The notes under the pieces are model-generated. The model made no database searches, was not told where the DNA came from, and worked only from the letters and a program-made list of their open reading frames with translations. A DNA stretch of 64,000 bases from JACKFE01 sp050248735 (lineage in GTDB: Bacteria; Nitrospirota; Nitrospiria; Nitrospirales; UBA8639), in NCBI GenBank assembly GCA_050248735.1, contig JBFWRU010000007.1, positions 62,001-126,000 on the forward strand. The letters are read 5' to 3'. The position numbers were made by a program, and so were the translations under genes. Positions 1 through 9,539 of the stretch are shown here, piece after piece; the first letter of the stretch is position 1, and every line of letters begins with the position of its first letter.

Positions 1-2858
1 CCATCTGGCGCACCATTCGAGATCTGCAAGAAGGGCAAGTTGACCCTGAGGTTGGGTTGCGTGCCATTCAAGAAGGTGTATTTGACGATCTGAGCGGCCA
101 ACGCTTGCGACAGATATTTTCGATCCAGGCCGCCGTTGGGCAATGGAGTCGTCACCTCAATGTGGGATTGCCCGATGATCTGGCGCAATCGATTCTTCCA
201 TGGGTGGCCCGTTCTTCTCTTATTTCGAGATGGTCTCATATTTTTTATTACGGGTTTTATGATTTAACCCAGGTTCAGTTGTCCCTATTGGAGGAAGTGG
301 CCCGTGCTAGGCCCGTAAAGGTGTTCTTTCCGTTGGAAGAAGGACCCGCCTATCAGTTTGCAAGACGGTTTCTTGAACGGTATTTGCTGAAAGGGGGAGT
401 GGCGCATCAATCCGTAGGGACTGAAAAGGCTCCCAACGCCGGTGGGCAGCCTATGTCCATGAGACCGATCAGGCACATTGTGAGTGCGGTCGGGGAACAA
501 GGGGAATTACAGTTTGCGTGTGAAGTCATTCTGCGTTTGGTGGAGTCCGAGGGGTACGCTTTTCATGAGATAGGTATCGTGGCCAGAAATCTGGAAGGGT
601 ATAGTCCGTTCCTCAGCAGGATATTCCGGGAACATCGTATTCCTTTTTGCACCACAGGGACACGGGCATTTTTGGATGAACCCTGGGCAAAACTATGGTG
701 GCAATTGGCCGGGTTGAAGCAGGACAATTTTCCGGTTCAGGCCGTCATGGATATTCTGACGTCTCCCCATTTTCGCTCCCAAGGACAGTATACTCGCTCA
801 TTGCCGGAGGATGCTCATTGGTGGTGGCGACTGGTTCGACAGATGCGAATTATTCGTGGGCCGGCTGACTGGGAACGATTGTCCGATTTGTTGAGTGATG
901 CGGCCTATCTTCAAGAATTGTTTGATACCCGTTGTTTACCGTCTCATATTTTGGATGGCGATGTAAAAGCTTTTGCCCATGACCTGATGCGGTTGATCCA
1001 TGCGGCGGATTCGTGTCCGCCATCAGGGTCGGTGGAGGAATTGACGACGTATTTCAAACGGGTCTGTGAAGCGCATTTGCGTATCGCGGGTGATACCGGG
1101 GTCTGGGGGGATGATGCAGAAGAACAACTTCGTTGCCAGCACCTCAACGAAGCTGTGGAGCGAGTCATGGCGATGCTTGGTCAATGGGATCGCTTCGAAG
1201 GACGAGTTCCGGCGGAACTCTGGGTTGAACGCTTTCGTGAACTTCTGGAGGAAGAGAGACTGCCTCTCTCCGGCCAAAGCCAGATTGGGGTGCAGGTTAT
1301 GGACGTCATGGCCGCAAGGGGATGTGGTTTTCGCGGTTTGGTGATACTCGGATTGAATGATCAAGTATTTCCCCGAGTGGTCAGGGAAGACGCCTTTTTA
1401 CGGGATCGGGATCGTCGTGTTCTGGCCGAAAGTTTGGGCTATAAGGTTGATGAGAAATTAAAGGGCCTTGATGAGGAAGCATTATTGTTTGCCCTGTTGG
1501 AAAATTCGGCCAAAGAGCATTTATATCTGCTGTATCAACGAGCAGATAATCAGGGACGGTCTCTCATTCCCTCTTCTTTCCTTTCAAGGGATATTCAAAA
1601 TTCCGGCATTGTGAATCCCTCCCTCCTGCATGTGCCGCTAAGTATGGTCGACCGGCAAACGCGTTCAGCCGGTTCGGCTGAATTTCTTACGCCACAGGAA
1701 GGGCGGGTTATTTCGCTGCTAAAAGGACAGCCACTCCCTCTTGATCCCTCGGATCCCCGCCCGTGGCAAGACATCTTGAACAATGGTCTGCGGGCTGTAG
1801 CGGTTCTTGAGCGAAGCGATGCAGGTGCCGGCTCTTTCGATGGTCTTGTGGAAGCGGATCATATCCATTGGCAACATCTGCGGACACGAGGATTGTCACC
1901 CACCGCGCTGGAGCGTTATGTCCAATGTCCGTTGCGGTATTGGATGCAGGACGTGTTGGGAACACAAGATGTCCGCGACCCCGTGACCCGGGAGCTTCCT
2001 CCCCGGGTCTGGGGCCAATTGGGACACGAGGTGTTGCATGCCGTATATGAGCAGCTGGCAAGGGAGGCCTGGCCCGGTGTCCCCATCGAACGTGGTCATC
2101 TCCAGGAAATGATTGATGGATTTATTCAGGAAAAGGCTCAGGCCTATGCCCGTGTTTATGGAACGGGCTACCGTATGCTTTGGCAGAATCTGATGGAGCG
2201 ATTGAGGGAGTTGATCGGGAATGTGGTTGCCCTTGATCAAGAAGAATTTGTAAGCCAGGGCTGGATGCCCATCTTACAAGAGGCTGAGGGAACAGGCAGG
2301 CTTCCACCATGGTCGAAGGAGCAAGAGCATGGGTTACCTATTTACGGACGGGTGGATCGGCTTGATCAAGGAGCGGCTGAGCAGGGGGTCCGAGTGGTGG
2401 ATTATAAATTTTCCTGGAGTCGAGCGAGAAATATCTCAGAACCCGATTTACTTGTGGATGCGGTTCAGGGCAAACGTCTCCAGGCTCCATTGTATGCGTT
2501 GCTCTCTTCGTTCAAAAGCGGTGAGCCAGATTCAAATTTTTCCGAAGGTCCTGTGCCGGTTCAAGTCGTGGAATTTCGATATATCCGTCCCTATCAGATC
2601 CCTCCATTAGGATCGGCCTCGTTTTCGGCCGACACCTGGGTCGGGGCAGCCGGGACGCAGCTTTCGGAAAATATTCTCAAGTGGACCAACGCCATCCAAA
2701 AAGGCCAATTTTTTTTCATGACGGGGGCACATTGTCGCGATTGTGCCTGGGCCGGTGCGTGCCGGTCTCGGCATCATCCCTCCTGGTCGAGAGTACAAAG
2801 CCTGCCTCTGGCGAGAGAATTTCGTCTCCTCAAAAAACAGGGCCTTCATCGTGATTGA
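1..2858 (+). CDS. AddB-like PD-(D/E)XK exonuclease subunit (5' partial)
   Basis: The reading frame is open from the left edge (first full codon at 3), so the N-terminus is missing; the TTG at 57 is only an internal start-like codon. The C-terminal third carries a RecB-family nuclease motif (GRVDRLD followed by VVDYKFSW) and a closing cysteine cluster (CRDCAWAGACR) that resembles the Fe-S staple of AddB-type nucleases. The middle has degenerate helicase-like sequence (QIGVQVMDVMAARGCGF, then LVILGLNDQVFPR). The stop overlaps the start of the downstream AddA-like gene by 8 nt, which implies translational coupling. By family knowledge the two subunits would process double-strand DNA ends for recombination. 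It could equally be named a generic RecB-family exonuclease; the pairing with the next gene supports the AddB reading. Confidence 0.85.
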   Translation, partial: IWRTIRDLQEGQVDPEVGLRAIQEGVFDDLSGQRLRQIFSIQAAVGQWSRHLNVGLPDDLAQSILPWVARSSLISRWSHIFYYGFYDLTQVQLSLLEEVARARPVKVFFPLEEGPAYQFARRFLERYLLKGGVAHQSVGTEKAPNAGGQPMSMRPIRHIVSAVGEQGELQFACEVILRLVESEGYAFHEIGIVARNLEGYSPFLSRIFREHRIPFCTTGTRAFLDEPWAKLWWQLAGLKQDNFPVQAVMDILTSPHFRSQGQYTRSLPEDAHWWWRLVRQMRIIRGPADWERLSDLLSDAAYLQELFDTRCLPSHILDGDVKAFAHDLMRLIHAADSCPPSGSVEELTTYFKRVCEAHLRIAGDTGVWGDDAEEQLRCQHLNEAVERVMAMLGQWDRFEGRVPAELWVERFRELLEEERLPLSGQSQIGVQVMDVMAARGCGFRGLVILGLNDQVFPRVVREDAFLRDRDRRVLAESLGYKVDEKLKGLDEEALLFALLENSAKEHLYLLYQRADNQGRSLIPSSFLSRDIQNSGIVNPSLLHVPLSMVDRQTRSAGSAEFLTPQEGRVISLLKGQPLPLDPSDPRPWQDILNNGLRAVAVLERSDAGAGSFDGLVEADHIHWQHLRTRGLSPTALERYVQCPLRYWMQDVLGTQDVRDPVTRELPPRVWGQLGHEVLHAVYEQLAREAWPGVPIERGHLQEMIDGFIQEKAQAYARVYGTGYRMLWQNLMERLRELIGNVVALDQEEFVSQGWMPILQEAEGTGRLPPWSKEQEHGLPIYGRVDRLDQGAAEQGVRVVDYKFSWSRARNISEPDLLVDAVQGKRLQAPLYALLSSFKSGEPDSNFSEGPVPVQVVEFRYIRPYQIPPLGSASFSADTWVGAAGTQLSENILKWTNAIQKGQFFFMTGAHCRDCAWAGACRSRHHPSWSRVQSLPLAREFRLLKKQGLHRD

Positions 2859-5800
2859 GTCCTCCCGACTTCCCGATGCCGCGGCTCGCGTGGCTGCCGA
2901 AACAACGTTCGACCGGAATGTGGTGGTGTTGGCCGGAGCCGGTACGGGAAAAACGACGTTGCTGGTGAATCGTCTCCTGCATGCCCTGCTGCGGGAACCC
3001 CACCCCATGACGTTGGAGAATGTTTTGGCCTTGACCTTTACCAATAAAGCGGCGAATGAAATGAAGCTCCGGTTGCGTGAGCGGCTTCAGGAGGTGTTGG
3101 AGGAATGTCGGGGGAGCAGCGAGAGTGGGTCGGTTCATCATGGTATGTTGCGAGTGTTGCAAGAGCGCTATCTTCTCTCGACTGATAAAATTCTCGCTCG
3201 TGTGGAAGTGGCATTGAAGGATCTGGAAAAGGCTCATATTCGAACGTTGCATAGTTTCGCAGCATCGGTCTTGCGTTTGTATCCGCTGGAAGCTCACGTG
3301 GCCCCCAACTTTCAGGAGGATGACGGATCGCATTTTGAAGAATTATTTGAGCAGGTGTGGGAGCCCTGGTTGGAGCGGGAGTTAGGCCAGGGCGGTCAGG
3401 CTCATGACCGTTGGGAATCGGTGCTTCAGTGGCTGCCCATTCAGGAAATCCGGTCTTTGGCAAGAATGATTGCGCGGGAGGAATGCGAACTGACGGAATT
3501 GCTTCCGCCTGCTCCTGGAGACAATTCTTTCCAACAGCGGGTTTTTCATGGATGGCTGAACAATATGGCGGAGCAAGCGCAGGCTTTGCTCCAGATTTAT
3601 CGCCGTTCTAAACCCAGGAAAATCGAACGGAGCTTGGAAGTCGCGTGCCAAATATTTGAGCGTGTGATGGATCTTGGCATACCGGGTGTGGAGGGTGTGA
3701 TGGATAGGGGAGAGAGTGATCTGGACTCCGTGGTGGGGTCCGCTCCACGCGACTGGGAGCCTTTGGATTTTCAGCTTGCCAGGCGAATCATCCAATCGGC
3801 TCAACATGTCCTCAAAATAAATCATACATTATTGGAGCAGGTCCTCACTCTCCTCAGCCCCTGTATCGAGCAGGCGCGTCAACATTATCGAATGAAGGGG
3901 TGGATCGGATTTGATGGGCTCTTGGTGAACGTTCGGAATCTTTTACGTGATTACCCCTTGGTGCGGGAGCAGATGAAGCAGGAATATCAAGCCATTTTGA
4001 TTGATGAGTTTCAGGATACGGATCCGTTGCAATATGAAATCCTGCTGTATTTGGCCGAGTGCCCGGGTCAGCATGTCCGTTCCTGGGAAGACATTCAGGT
4101 AGTGCCGGGAAAACTCTTTATTGTGGGAGACCCTAAGCAATCTATTTACGCGTTTCGTCGTGCGGATATTGCCGCGTTTGATCAGGTGGTCGACAAACTG
4201 GTTCAAGCCGGGGCCATGACCTGTACGCTCACCACCAATTTTCGAAGTCATGGGACCATTCTTCAGGTTGTCAATGCGGTGTTTGACCAGCTGTTGATTC
4301 AGAAAGATCATGTCCAACCGCCTCATGTTCCGCTCCAGGCTGGACGCGAGTCGAAGGAGGGGTTGGGAGGGGGTGTCGAACTATTCGTCTTGGCCCAACC
4401 AGAAAGTGAGCGGGAATGGGATACGGAGCGAGCCTCAAGGGCGGAGGCCGAATGGCTGGGTGATTGGATTTATGAGTTGCTCGGTTCTGACAAGCAAGAA
4501 GAGATTCGTGCATCCTCGAAGCGGTCCATCCGCCCAGGGGATATTGCGCTCTTGTTTCGAAAATTGACGAATGCGCAATGGTATGTGGAGGCGTTGCGGC
4601 GGCGAGGCATTCCCTACGTGACTGACGGGGAACGACATTTTTATCAACGCCAGGAGATCATTGATCTGGTCAATGTCCTGCGGCTTATCGATGATCCGGC
4701 GGATAGCATTGCTTTGGTCGGGGTGCTTCGGTCCTCGTTGGGTGGTGTTCCGGATTCGGATATCATGGCGCTGGCGCACACGCGGCTTCCGGATGGTTTC
4801 TTGGATGTGAGCCGTCTGCACTGGCTGGACGGGTGGCAGAGCGAACGAAGAAAGTCCGTGCGCAGCCTGTGTGAGCGGATTACCGCTCTTCATCGGTTAT
4901 CCAAAACGTGTTCTCTTTCCCACCTCCTGAATCAGCTGTTTGTAGAGCTTCCCGTGTCGGAGTTAGCGGCCGCGTCCAGTCATGGCGAACAAGCCGTGGT
5001 CAACCTATGGAAACTGCGAAGTCTGATCGTGGAGATGAGCAAGGATTCGGCATTGTCCTTTGCAGAGGTTGTAAGCCGTCTTGTCGGTTACCTGCGCACA
5101 CCTCCTCAAGAGGCGGAGGCGCCTTTGGCGGAAGACTCCCTGGATGCGGTTCGGGTTTTGACCATCCATAAGGCCAAAGGGTTGGAATTTCCCGTAGTGG
5201 TGTTGCCGGGGCTTCACGTAAAAGCCGGAGGATCGGAGAGCGGCGCGAGTCTGACGCGTGACTGGATCAGCGGGTTGTATGGATGCACATTTGCGCGTTG
5301 GTGTAATGCGAGTCAGGTGCCCCTCTGGGAAAAACAACGAGAACAGGAAGAAGCGGAGCAACGTCGGATTTTGTATGTGGGGATGACCAGGGCAAAAGAC
5401 CGATTAGTCCTATCCGGTGGATTGACCTCTCAGCGCGGGGGACCCACGCCTTTGGGATTGTTGCGGGGGATCATGGGCGAGGATTTGGGGAATCCTGCTT
5501 GTTCAACCGTACAGGTAGGGCTTGCGTCTTTTTCCCAGACCGTACTGGCTTCAAAATCGAAGCCATCCACAGTCATCGAGAGAACACATAAATCCGTGCC
5601 TGAGGCCGCCTGCGTTTTGCCCTCTTCAGTCGGATGGAAAACCCGCGATGATCGATGGCGTCTGGCTCAGGAGTCGATAGCTTGGACGACACCCTCATTC
5701 TGGCAAAAGCCCGGGAGGGCAAACGCATGGGACTGGGCCAGGACCAACGAGTTGAACTTCGGCCCACAGTTGGGAACGCTGGTTCATCGGTTTCTGGAGC

Positions 5801-6300
5801 TTTGTCCTTTTTCTCAGAATGAGGAGGCTTTTTATCGATCCCTTGATGATTTTTGTCGGATTCAGAGCGAGACTCTTTCCATGGACATGGGGGGGGGGCT
5901 GTTGTCGGAGATGAAGGAGATGTTGAGAGCGTTTCCCAAGACACAGATCTTTCGTGAGCTACAGCAGGCACGAATCTTGGGGAGGGAAGTCCCGGTGACC
6001 ATTCCCTGGAATTTTAATAAGGAAAGTGCAGGTCTATCCAACTCTGGAATCGTAGAAGGGGTATTGGATGTTGTCTATGAGAAATCCGGTGACTATTGGG
6101 TTGGCGATTACAAAACCGATGCCATTGACGAGAATCAGTTATCCATCCGAGTGGAAAGGTACCGGGGGCAGGCCGAACTCTATGCCCAAGCCGTTTTCCA
6201 GAGCTTGGGTCTGGGAATAAAAGGGTGTAAAATCTTTTTTCTACGGTTAGACAGAGTGGAGGTCGTACCATTTGTGTCTAACCGGAGGTACGAAAGTTGA
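2851..6300 (+). CDS. addA: AddA-like UvrD/Rep helicase-nuclease subunit
   Basis: This is a UvrD/RecB-type superfamily 1 helicase. Motifs in order are Walker A (AGAGTGKTT) near the N-terminus, Walker B (ILIDEFQDTDPLQ), motif III (GDPKQSIYAFRRAD), motif V (VLTIHKAKGLEFPVVV) and motif VI (RRILYVGMTRAKDRLVL). A C-terminal RecB-type nuclease motif follows (GVLDVVYE and VGDYKTD). About 1,150 residues fits AddA. I prefer the GTG at 2851 as start because it puts the Walker A about 35 residues in, as usual; the same frame runs upstream to 2743 inside the preceding gene. Known role of the family: ATP-driven unwinding and resection of DNA ends together with the AddB subunit encoded just upstream. Assignment to helicase-nuclease is very safe; AddA versus RecB is inferred from the neighbour. 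Confidence 0.9.
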   Translation: MIESSRLPDAAARVAAETTFDRNVVVLAGAGTGKTTLLVNRLLHALLREPHPMTLENVLALTFTNKAANEMKLRLRERLQEVLEECRGSSESGSVHHGMLRVLQERYLLSTDKILARVEVALKDLEKAHIRTLHSFAASVLRLYPLEAHVAPNFQEDDGSHFEELFEQVWEPWLERELGQGGQAHDRWESVLQWLPIQEIRSLARMIAREECELTELLPPAPGDNSFQQRVFHGWLNNMAEQAQALLQIYRRSKPRKIERSLEVACQIFERVMDLGIPGVEGVMDRGESDLDSVVGSAPRDWEPLDFQLARRIIQSAQHVLKINHTLLEQVLTLLSPCIEQARQHYRMKGWIGFDGLLVNVRNLLRDYPLVREQMKQEYQAILIDEFQDTDPLQYEILLYLAECPGQHVRSWEDIQVVPGKLFIVGDPKQSIYAFRRADIAAFDQVVDKLVQAGAMTCTLTTNFRSHGTILQVVNAVFDQLLIQKDHVQPPHVPLQAGRESKEGLGGGVELFVLAQPESEREWDTERASRAEAEWLGDWIYELLGSDKQEEIRASSKRSIRPGDIALLFRKLTNAQWYVEALRRRGIPYVTDGERHFYQRQEIIDLVNVLRLIDDPADSIALVGVLRSSLGGVPDSDIMALAHTRLPDGFLDVSRLHWLDGWQSERRKSVRSLCERITALHRLSKTCSLSHLLNQLFVELPVSELAAASSHGEQAVVNLWKLRSLIVEMSKDSALSFAEVVSRLVGYLRTPPQEAEAPLAEDSLDAVRVLTIHKAKGLEFPVVVLPGLHVKAGGSESGASLTRDWISGLYGCTFARWCNASQVPLWEKQREQEEAEQRRILYVGMTRAKDRLVLSGGLTSQRGGPTPLGLLRGIMGEDLGNPACSTVQVGLASFSQTVLASKSKPSTVIERTHKSVPEAACVLPSSVGWKTRDDRWRLAQESIAWTTPSFWQKPGRANAWDWARTNELNFGPQLGTLVHRFLELCPFSQNEEAFYRSLDDFCRIQSETLSMDMGGGLLSEMKEMLRAFPKTQIFRELQQARILGREVPVTIPWNFNKESAGLSNSGIVEGVLDVVYEKSGDYWVGDYKTDAIDENQLSIRVERYRGQAELYAQAVFQSLGLGIKGCKIFFLRLDRVEVVPFVSNRRYES

Positions 6301-6326
6301 GACGAGATAGAAAACAGGAGGGAGAC

Positions 6327-6803
6327 ATGAAGGGACGATGGTGGGTCAGCATGCTGGGATGGTGTCTGGTGCTATGGGGAGTGGCTGGTTGTGCGTCTGA
6401 TAATAAACCTGTTCCCCTTGTTGTCTTGGAACCACCTCCCAATGCCAATGAGCAGGCCAGGACTCTGTTGGTAGAAGGAAATCAACGTTTTGGGGAGGGG
6501 CAGTGGGAAGCGGCCCGTCGGCAATTTCAAGCTGCCATTGATCAGCAATCCGATTTGGCGGAAGCCCACTACAATTTGGCATTGTCGTTGGAACGGTTGG
6601 GCGATACCCCCAATGCCAAGAAACATTATATCGAAGCCGCCAATTTGGCTCCTGGGCATAAAGTCATTTGGAATTCCCCGCCGCTCCGCCGATATGGGAA
6701 TGTGCCTGATGCCCCGCAGCAACCGGCTGCCGCACCTGCCTTGCCATCGTTTGGCGGGATTGGTGGCGCTGGAGGTCTTGGAGGCGGGGCTGGAGGTTAT
6801 TGA
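6327..6803 (+). CDS. TPR-repeat lipoprotein
   Basis: The start is the ATG at 6327, preceded by a good ribosome-binding site (GGAGGGAGAC); an in-frame TTG upstream at 6297 lacks one. The protein begins with a lipoprotein signal peptide, with a lipobox ending at Cys22 (GVAGC). Residues about 45-115 form two to three tetratricopeptide repeats (for example DLAEAHYNLALSLERLGD), and the C-terminus is a Gly/Ala/Pro-rich tail. TPR lipoproteins act as scaffolds at the outer membrane or periplasm; no specific partner is evident. The gene begins 26 nt after addA and its end overlaps convergent lgt by 7 nt. Confidence 0.85.
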   Translation: MKGRWWVSMLGWCLVLWGVAGCASDNKPVPLVVLEPPPNANEQARTLLVEGNQRFGEGQWEAARRQFQAAIDQQSDLAEAHYNLALSLERLGDTPNAKKHYIEAANLAPGHKVIWNSPPLRRYGNVPDAPQQPAAAPALPSFGGIGGAGGLGGGAGGY

Positions 6804-7636
6804 GGCCTTGAGGAATAGGCAGAAGCCGGAGTTGTGCGATATCCCCGAAAGATCATGAACAGGCCACCGGCAATCATGGGGATGCACAAAATTTGTCCCA
6901 TGGTGACCCATTGAAAGATGAAGCCCAAGTGGCTGTCTGGTTGTCGAAAAAACTCCACTAAAAATCTCGCGACTCCGTACCCGCAGATAAATGACCAGAA
7001 GATCGTTCCTGGCGGAGTCGGTCGACGCCAAATGATCGTGAGAACGATAAAGAGGAGTATTCCCTCCAGGCCCGCTTCGTACAGTTGTGAAGGGTGACGG
7101 CAGTCCGTCCCGCCTTGGGGAAAGACCATACACCATTCCACATCGGTGGCCCTTCCGAACAATTCCCCATTAATGAAATTTCCCATCCTCCCGAATCCCA
7201 GTCCGATTGGAGCGGCTCCGGCAGCCAAATCCGCTATAGGCCAAATCGGTAAGCCGCGTTTAGCACAAAATAGCCAGATGGCCACGCAGGTTCCGAGGAG
7301 TCCCCCATGAAAGGACATCCCGCCTTCCCACACGGCCAATATTTTCAAGGGGTTTTGGAAGTAAAAGGGGAGGTTGTAAAAAAGGATATAGCCAAGCCGA
7401 CCTCCTAAAAAGACCCCAAAAGCCGCAAACACGATTAAATCGGAAAGTTGTTGAGGAGGCAGAGCGAGGTTCCGGCTTGCGGCTCGGGATTTGATCAGCC
7501 AATAGGCCGACCCTAATCCCAGCAAATACATCAGGCCATACCAGCGGAATGCCAAGGGGCCAATCCTAAAGAATACCGGGTCGATCTCCGGATAGGGTAT
7601 GGCGGCCAGAGTGGTACCCAAGAACACAAAATCCAT
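6797..7636 (-). CDS. lgt: Prolipoprotein diacylglyceryl transferase
   Basis: This 279-residue polytopic inner-membrane protein transfers a diacylglyceryl group from phosphatidylglycerol to the lipobox cysteine of prolipoproteins. The Lgt signature is visible (GRMGNFINGELFGR), as are the conserved MSFHGGLLG and HPSQLYEAGLEG motifs. About seven hydrophobic segments are present. Length is normal for the family. The gene converges on the upstream TPR lipoprotein with a 7-nt overlap at the 3' ends. It is an essential step for the several lipobox proteins in this window. Confidence 0.97.
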   Translation of the reverse strand: MDFVFLGTTLAAIPYPEIDPVFFRIGPLAFRWYGLMYLLGLGSAYWLIKSRAASRNLALPPQQLSDLIVFAAFGVFLGGRLGYILFYNLPFYFQNPLKILAVWEGGMSFHGGLLGTCVAIWLFCAKRGLPIWPIADLAAGAAPIGLGFGRMGNFINGELFGRATDVEWCMVFPQGGTDCRHPSQLYEAGLEGILLFIVLTIIWRRPTPPGTIFWSFICGYGVARFLVEFFRQPDSHLGFIFQWVTMGQILCIPMIAGGLFMIFRGYRTTPASAYSSRPQ

Positions 7637-7877
7637 TAGAAATAGATCCTCCCCATTGGTAAGAATGAGTCACTCAATAGTTGCCCTGGAACGGGATATG
7701 GGTGAATGGTTGGCAACAGGATAATAACAGAAGGTTTGTGGAAGACTCTTGGGTTGGCTTACACTGACCGTTAGAAGTGGAGGGGCGGACCACGTTTGCT
7801 ATGTGGCAGCATAGCTGATTGTTGTAGAAAAGGTCACGCCGTGAAAACAGAAAAACCAACGCGAATGAGAGGGAGGC

Positions 7878-9248
7878 ATGACCGTATTTGATTCGGATTC
7901 CCGAGCCCAGGGTGCCGAAACGATTTTGGATTGTATCAGTGATGGGGTGATGACCATTGACCTTCACAAACGGATCACCTTTACCAATCGAGCCTTGCAA
8001 CGCATGTTGGGCTATGAAGAGGGTGTCAAGGAGGAATTGGTGGCATGTGATGTGTTTGTGCAAAGTACCATTTGCTCCAGCCAGGATTGTGTCTTCGAGC
8101 GTGCGCTTCAAGGAGATCGGGTGACCCAATTCGAGGCCATGGTGCGCCGACGTGATGGCGTGTTGATTCCCGTCAATATCAGTACCGATTTCTTGTTGGA
8201 TCAGGCTGGAAAGATGGTGGGATTGGTCGAAGTCATCCGGGATATGTCGTGGGCTCGCCAATTATGCCAAAAAGCGGCAGAGGTCTCGGAATTACGACAT
8301 TGCCTGGGAGAACAGACCATTGGTGATCATATCGTGGGTCGGTCTCAAAAATTGCAGGAAATCCTTGCCAAGTTACCGACAATTGCTGCGTCCAAGGCTT
8401 CGGTCCTCATTACCGGGGAAAGCGGGACGGGGAAGGAATTGATCGCTCAGGCCCTCCATGCTCACAGTCCCAGAAGCGAGGCCCCGTTTGTGGTGGTGAA
8501 TTGTTCCTCCTTGTCGGAGGGATTGTTGGAGAGCGAATTATTTGGTCATGTGAAAGGTGCGTTTACCAACGCATTTTTTGATAAACCGGGACGGTTTGAA
8601 ATGGCCGACGGCGGAACGATTTTCCTTGATGAAATCGGAGAAATGTCCCCTGCGACCCAGGTCAAGTTACTGGGGGTATTGGAGCGGGGACGATTTGAGC
8701 GTGTTGGCTCCAACGAGACTCAAATCGTGGATGTCCGTATCGTGGCCGCGACGAACCGCAATGTTGAGGAAGATGTTCAGTCCGGACGCTTTCGTGAAGA
8801 TTTATTGTATCGGATTCGGGTGATTCCCATAGAGCTTCCTCCTCTGCGTGAACGGAAAGATGATATCCCCCTGTTGGCCAACCACTTTCGTCTGAAGTTT
8901 AATGAAGCGATGCACAAGCAGATTGTCGGGTTGTCGCCAGCTTGTCTCAACGCGTTAATGGACTATTCGTTCCCTGGAAATATCAGGGAATTACAAAATC
9001 TGATGGAGCATGCGTTTGTCTGCTGTCAGAAGGACATGGTGGAATTGGCTCATCTTCCCGAGGATGTCCGGAAGGTCGTGGAGAAAAAACCACAGTCCGG
9101 AGCCCCCAAATCATTGGGTGACCTGGAACAGCAGGCCATACGGGTGGCTTTGAAGAATTCCGGTGGTCGGTTAGGGCAGGTCTCCCATCAACTGGGTATT
9201 AGCCGCACGACATTATGGAGAAAAGTGAAGGAATTGGGATTGGATTAA
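7878..9248 (+). CDS. Sigma-54 activator with PAS sensor domain
   Basis: This is an NtrC-family enhancer-binding protein of 456 residues. It has an N-terminal PAS domain (about 10-125) containing three cysteines in the C-x4-C arrangement common to this PAS subtype (TICSSQDC), and no receiver domain. The AAA+ domain carries Walker A at 180-187 (GESGTGKE), Walker B near 248-252 (IFLDE) and the sigma-54 contact loop at 227-232. That loop reads GAFTNA rather than the canonical GAFTGA. A Fis-type helix-turn-helix closes the protein (LGISRTTLWRKVKELGL). A strong RBS (GAGGGAGGC) precedes the ATG. It would drive ATP-dependent opening of sigma-54 promoters in response to a ligand or redox signal sensed by PAS. 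The most obvious local target is the small gene downstream, which has a sigma-54 promoter. Confidence 0.93.
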   Translation: MTVFDSDSRAQGAETILDCISDGVMTIDLHKRITFTNRALQRMLGYEEGVKEELVACDVFVQSTICSSQDCVFERALQGDRVTQFEAMVRRRDGVLIPVNISTDFLLDQAGKMVGLVEVIRDMSWARQLCQKAAEVSELRHCLGEQTIGDHIVGRSQKLQEILAKLPTIAASKASVLITGESGTGKELIAQALHAHSPRSEAPFVVVNCSSLSEGLLESELFGHVKGAFTNAFFDKPGRFEMADGGTIFLDEIGEMSPATQVKLLGVLERGRFERVGSNETQIVDVRIVAATNRNVEEDVQSGRFREDLLYRIRVIPIELPPLRERKDDIPLLANHFRLKFNEAMHKQIVGLSPACLNALMDYSFPGNIRELQNLMEHAFVCCQKDMVELAHLPEDVRKVVEKKPQSGAPKSLGDLEQQAIRVALKNSGGRLGQVSHQLGISRTTLWRKVKELGLD

Positions 9249-9265
9249 TACTTATAAACTCATTA

Positions 9266-9282
9266 TGTTTCAAAATGAATCT
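9266..9282. promoter_or_regulatory. Degenerate copy of the activator palindrome
   Basis: The sequence has a perfect left half-site TGTTTCA, a 3-nt spacer and an imperfect right half TGAATCT, matching the perfect palindrome at 9369-9385 in 12 of 14 arm positions. It lies about 200 nt upstream of the predicted sigma-54 transcription start. It may be a secondary activator site. Confidence 0.45.
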
Positions 9283-9368
9283 TGCTGATACCAAAAAGTT
9301 ACATATATAGGTTAAACTAATTAAATCAATTGTTTATGTATATTTTTACCATACGAATTAACAGCACA

Positions 9369-9385
9369 TGTTTCATAATGAAACA
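9369..9385. promoter_or_regulatory. Putative enhancer site (UAS) for the sigma-54 activator
   Basis: A perfect inverted repeat TGTTTCA-TAA-TGAAACA (7-nt arms) is centred about 96 nt upstream of the predicted transcription start of the sigma-54 promoter at 9446-9462. That distance is typical for NtrC-family upstream activating sequences. A weak third match lies at 9418-9434. Binding by the activator encoded at 7878-9248 is inferred from proximity. Confidence 0.6.
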
Positions 9386-9445
9386 TTATTAAATAAAATT
9401 AATAAAAACTTACTATATATTTCAATATGTTACGGTTTTTTATTG

Positions 9446-9462
9446 TAGGCATATAGATTGCT
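9446..9462 (+). promoter_or_regulatory. Sigma-54 (-24/-12) promoter
   Basis: The sequence TAGGCATATAGATTGCT has the invariant GG (9448-9449) and GC (9460-9461) separated by exactly 10 nt, plus the consensus GGCA and TTGCT surroundings. Transcription would start near 9473, giving a leader of about 67 nt before the zinc-ribbon gene at 9540. Confidence 0.7.
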
Positions 9463-9539
9463 CCTTCTTAAAAATAATTATCAGTTCATTTAAGTTTTTT
9501 GAGTTTAATCATTGATATTTTTGTGAAGGAGAGCAGCGT

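Larger units (their letters stand above)
9249..9539. other. AT-rich regulatory spacer
   Basis: This stretch between the sigma-54 activator and the zinc-ribbon gene is markedly AT-rich compared with its neighbours and holds no plausible gene. It contains a palindromic activator-type site, at least one degenerate copy of that site and a sigma-54 promoter, all listed separately. The AT bias may help DNA bending between the enhancer site and the promoter. Confidence 0.75.
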
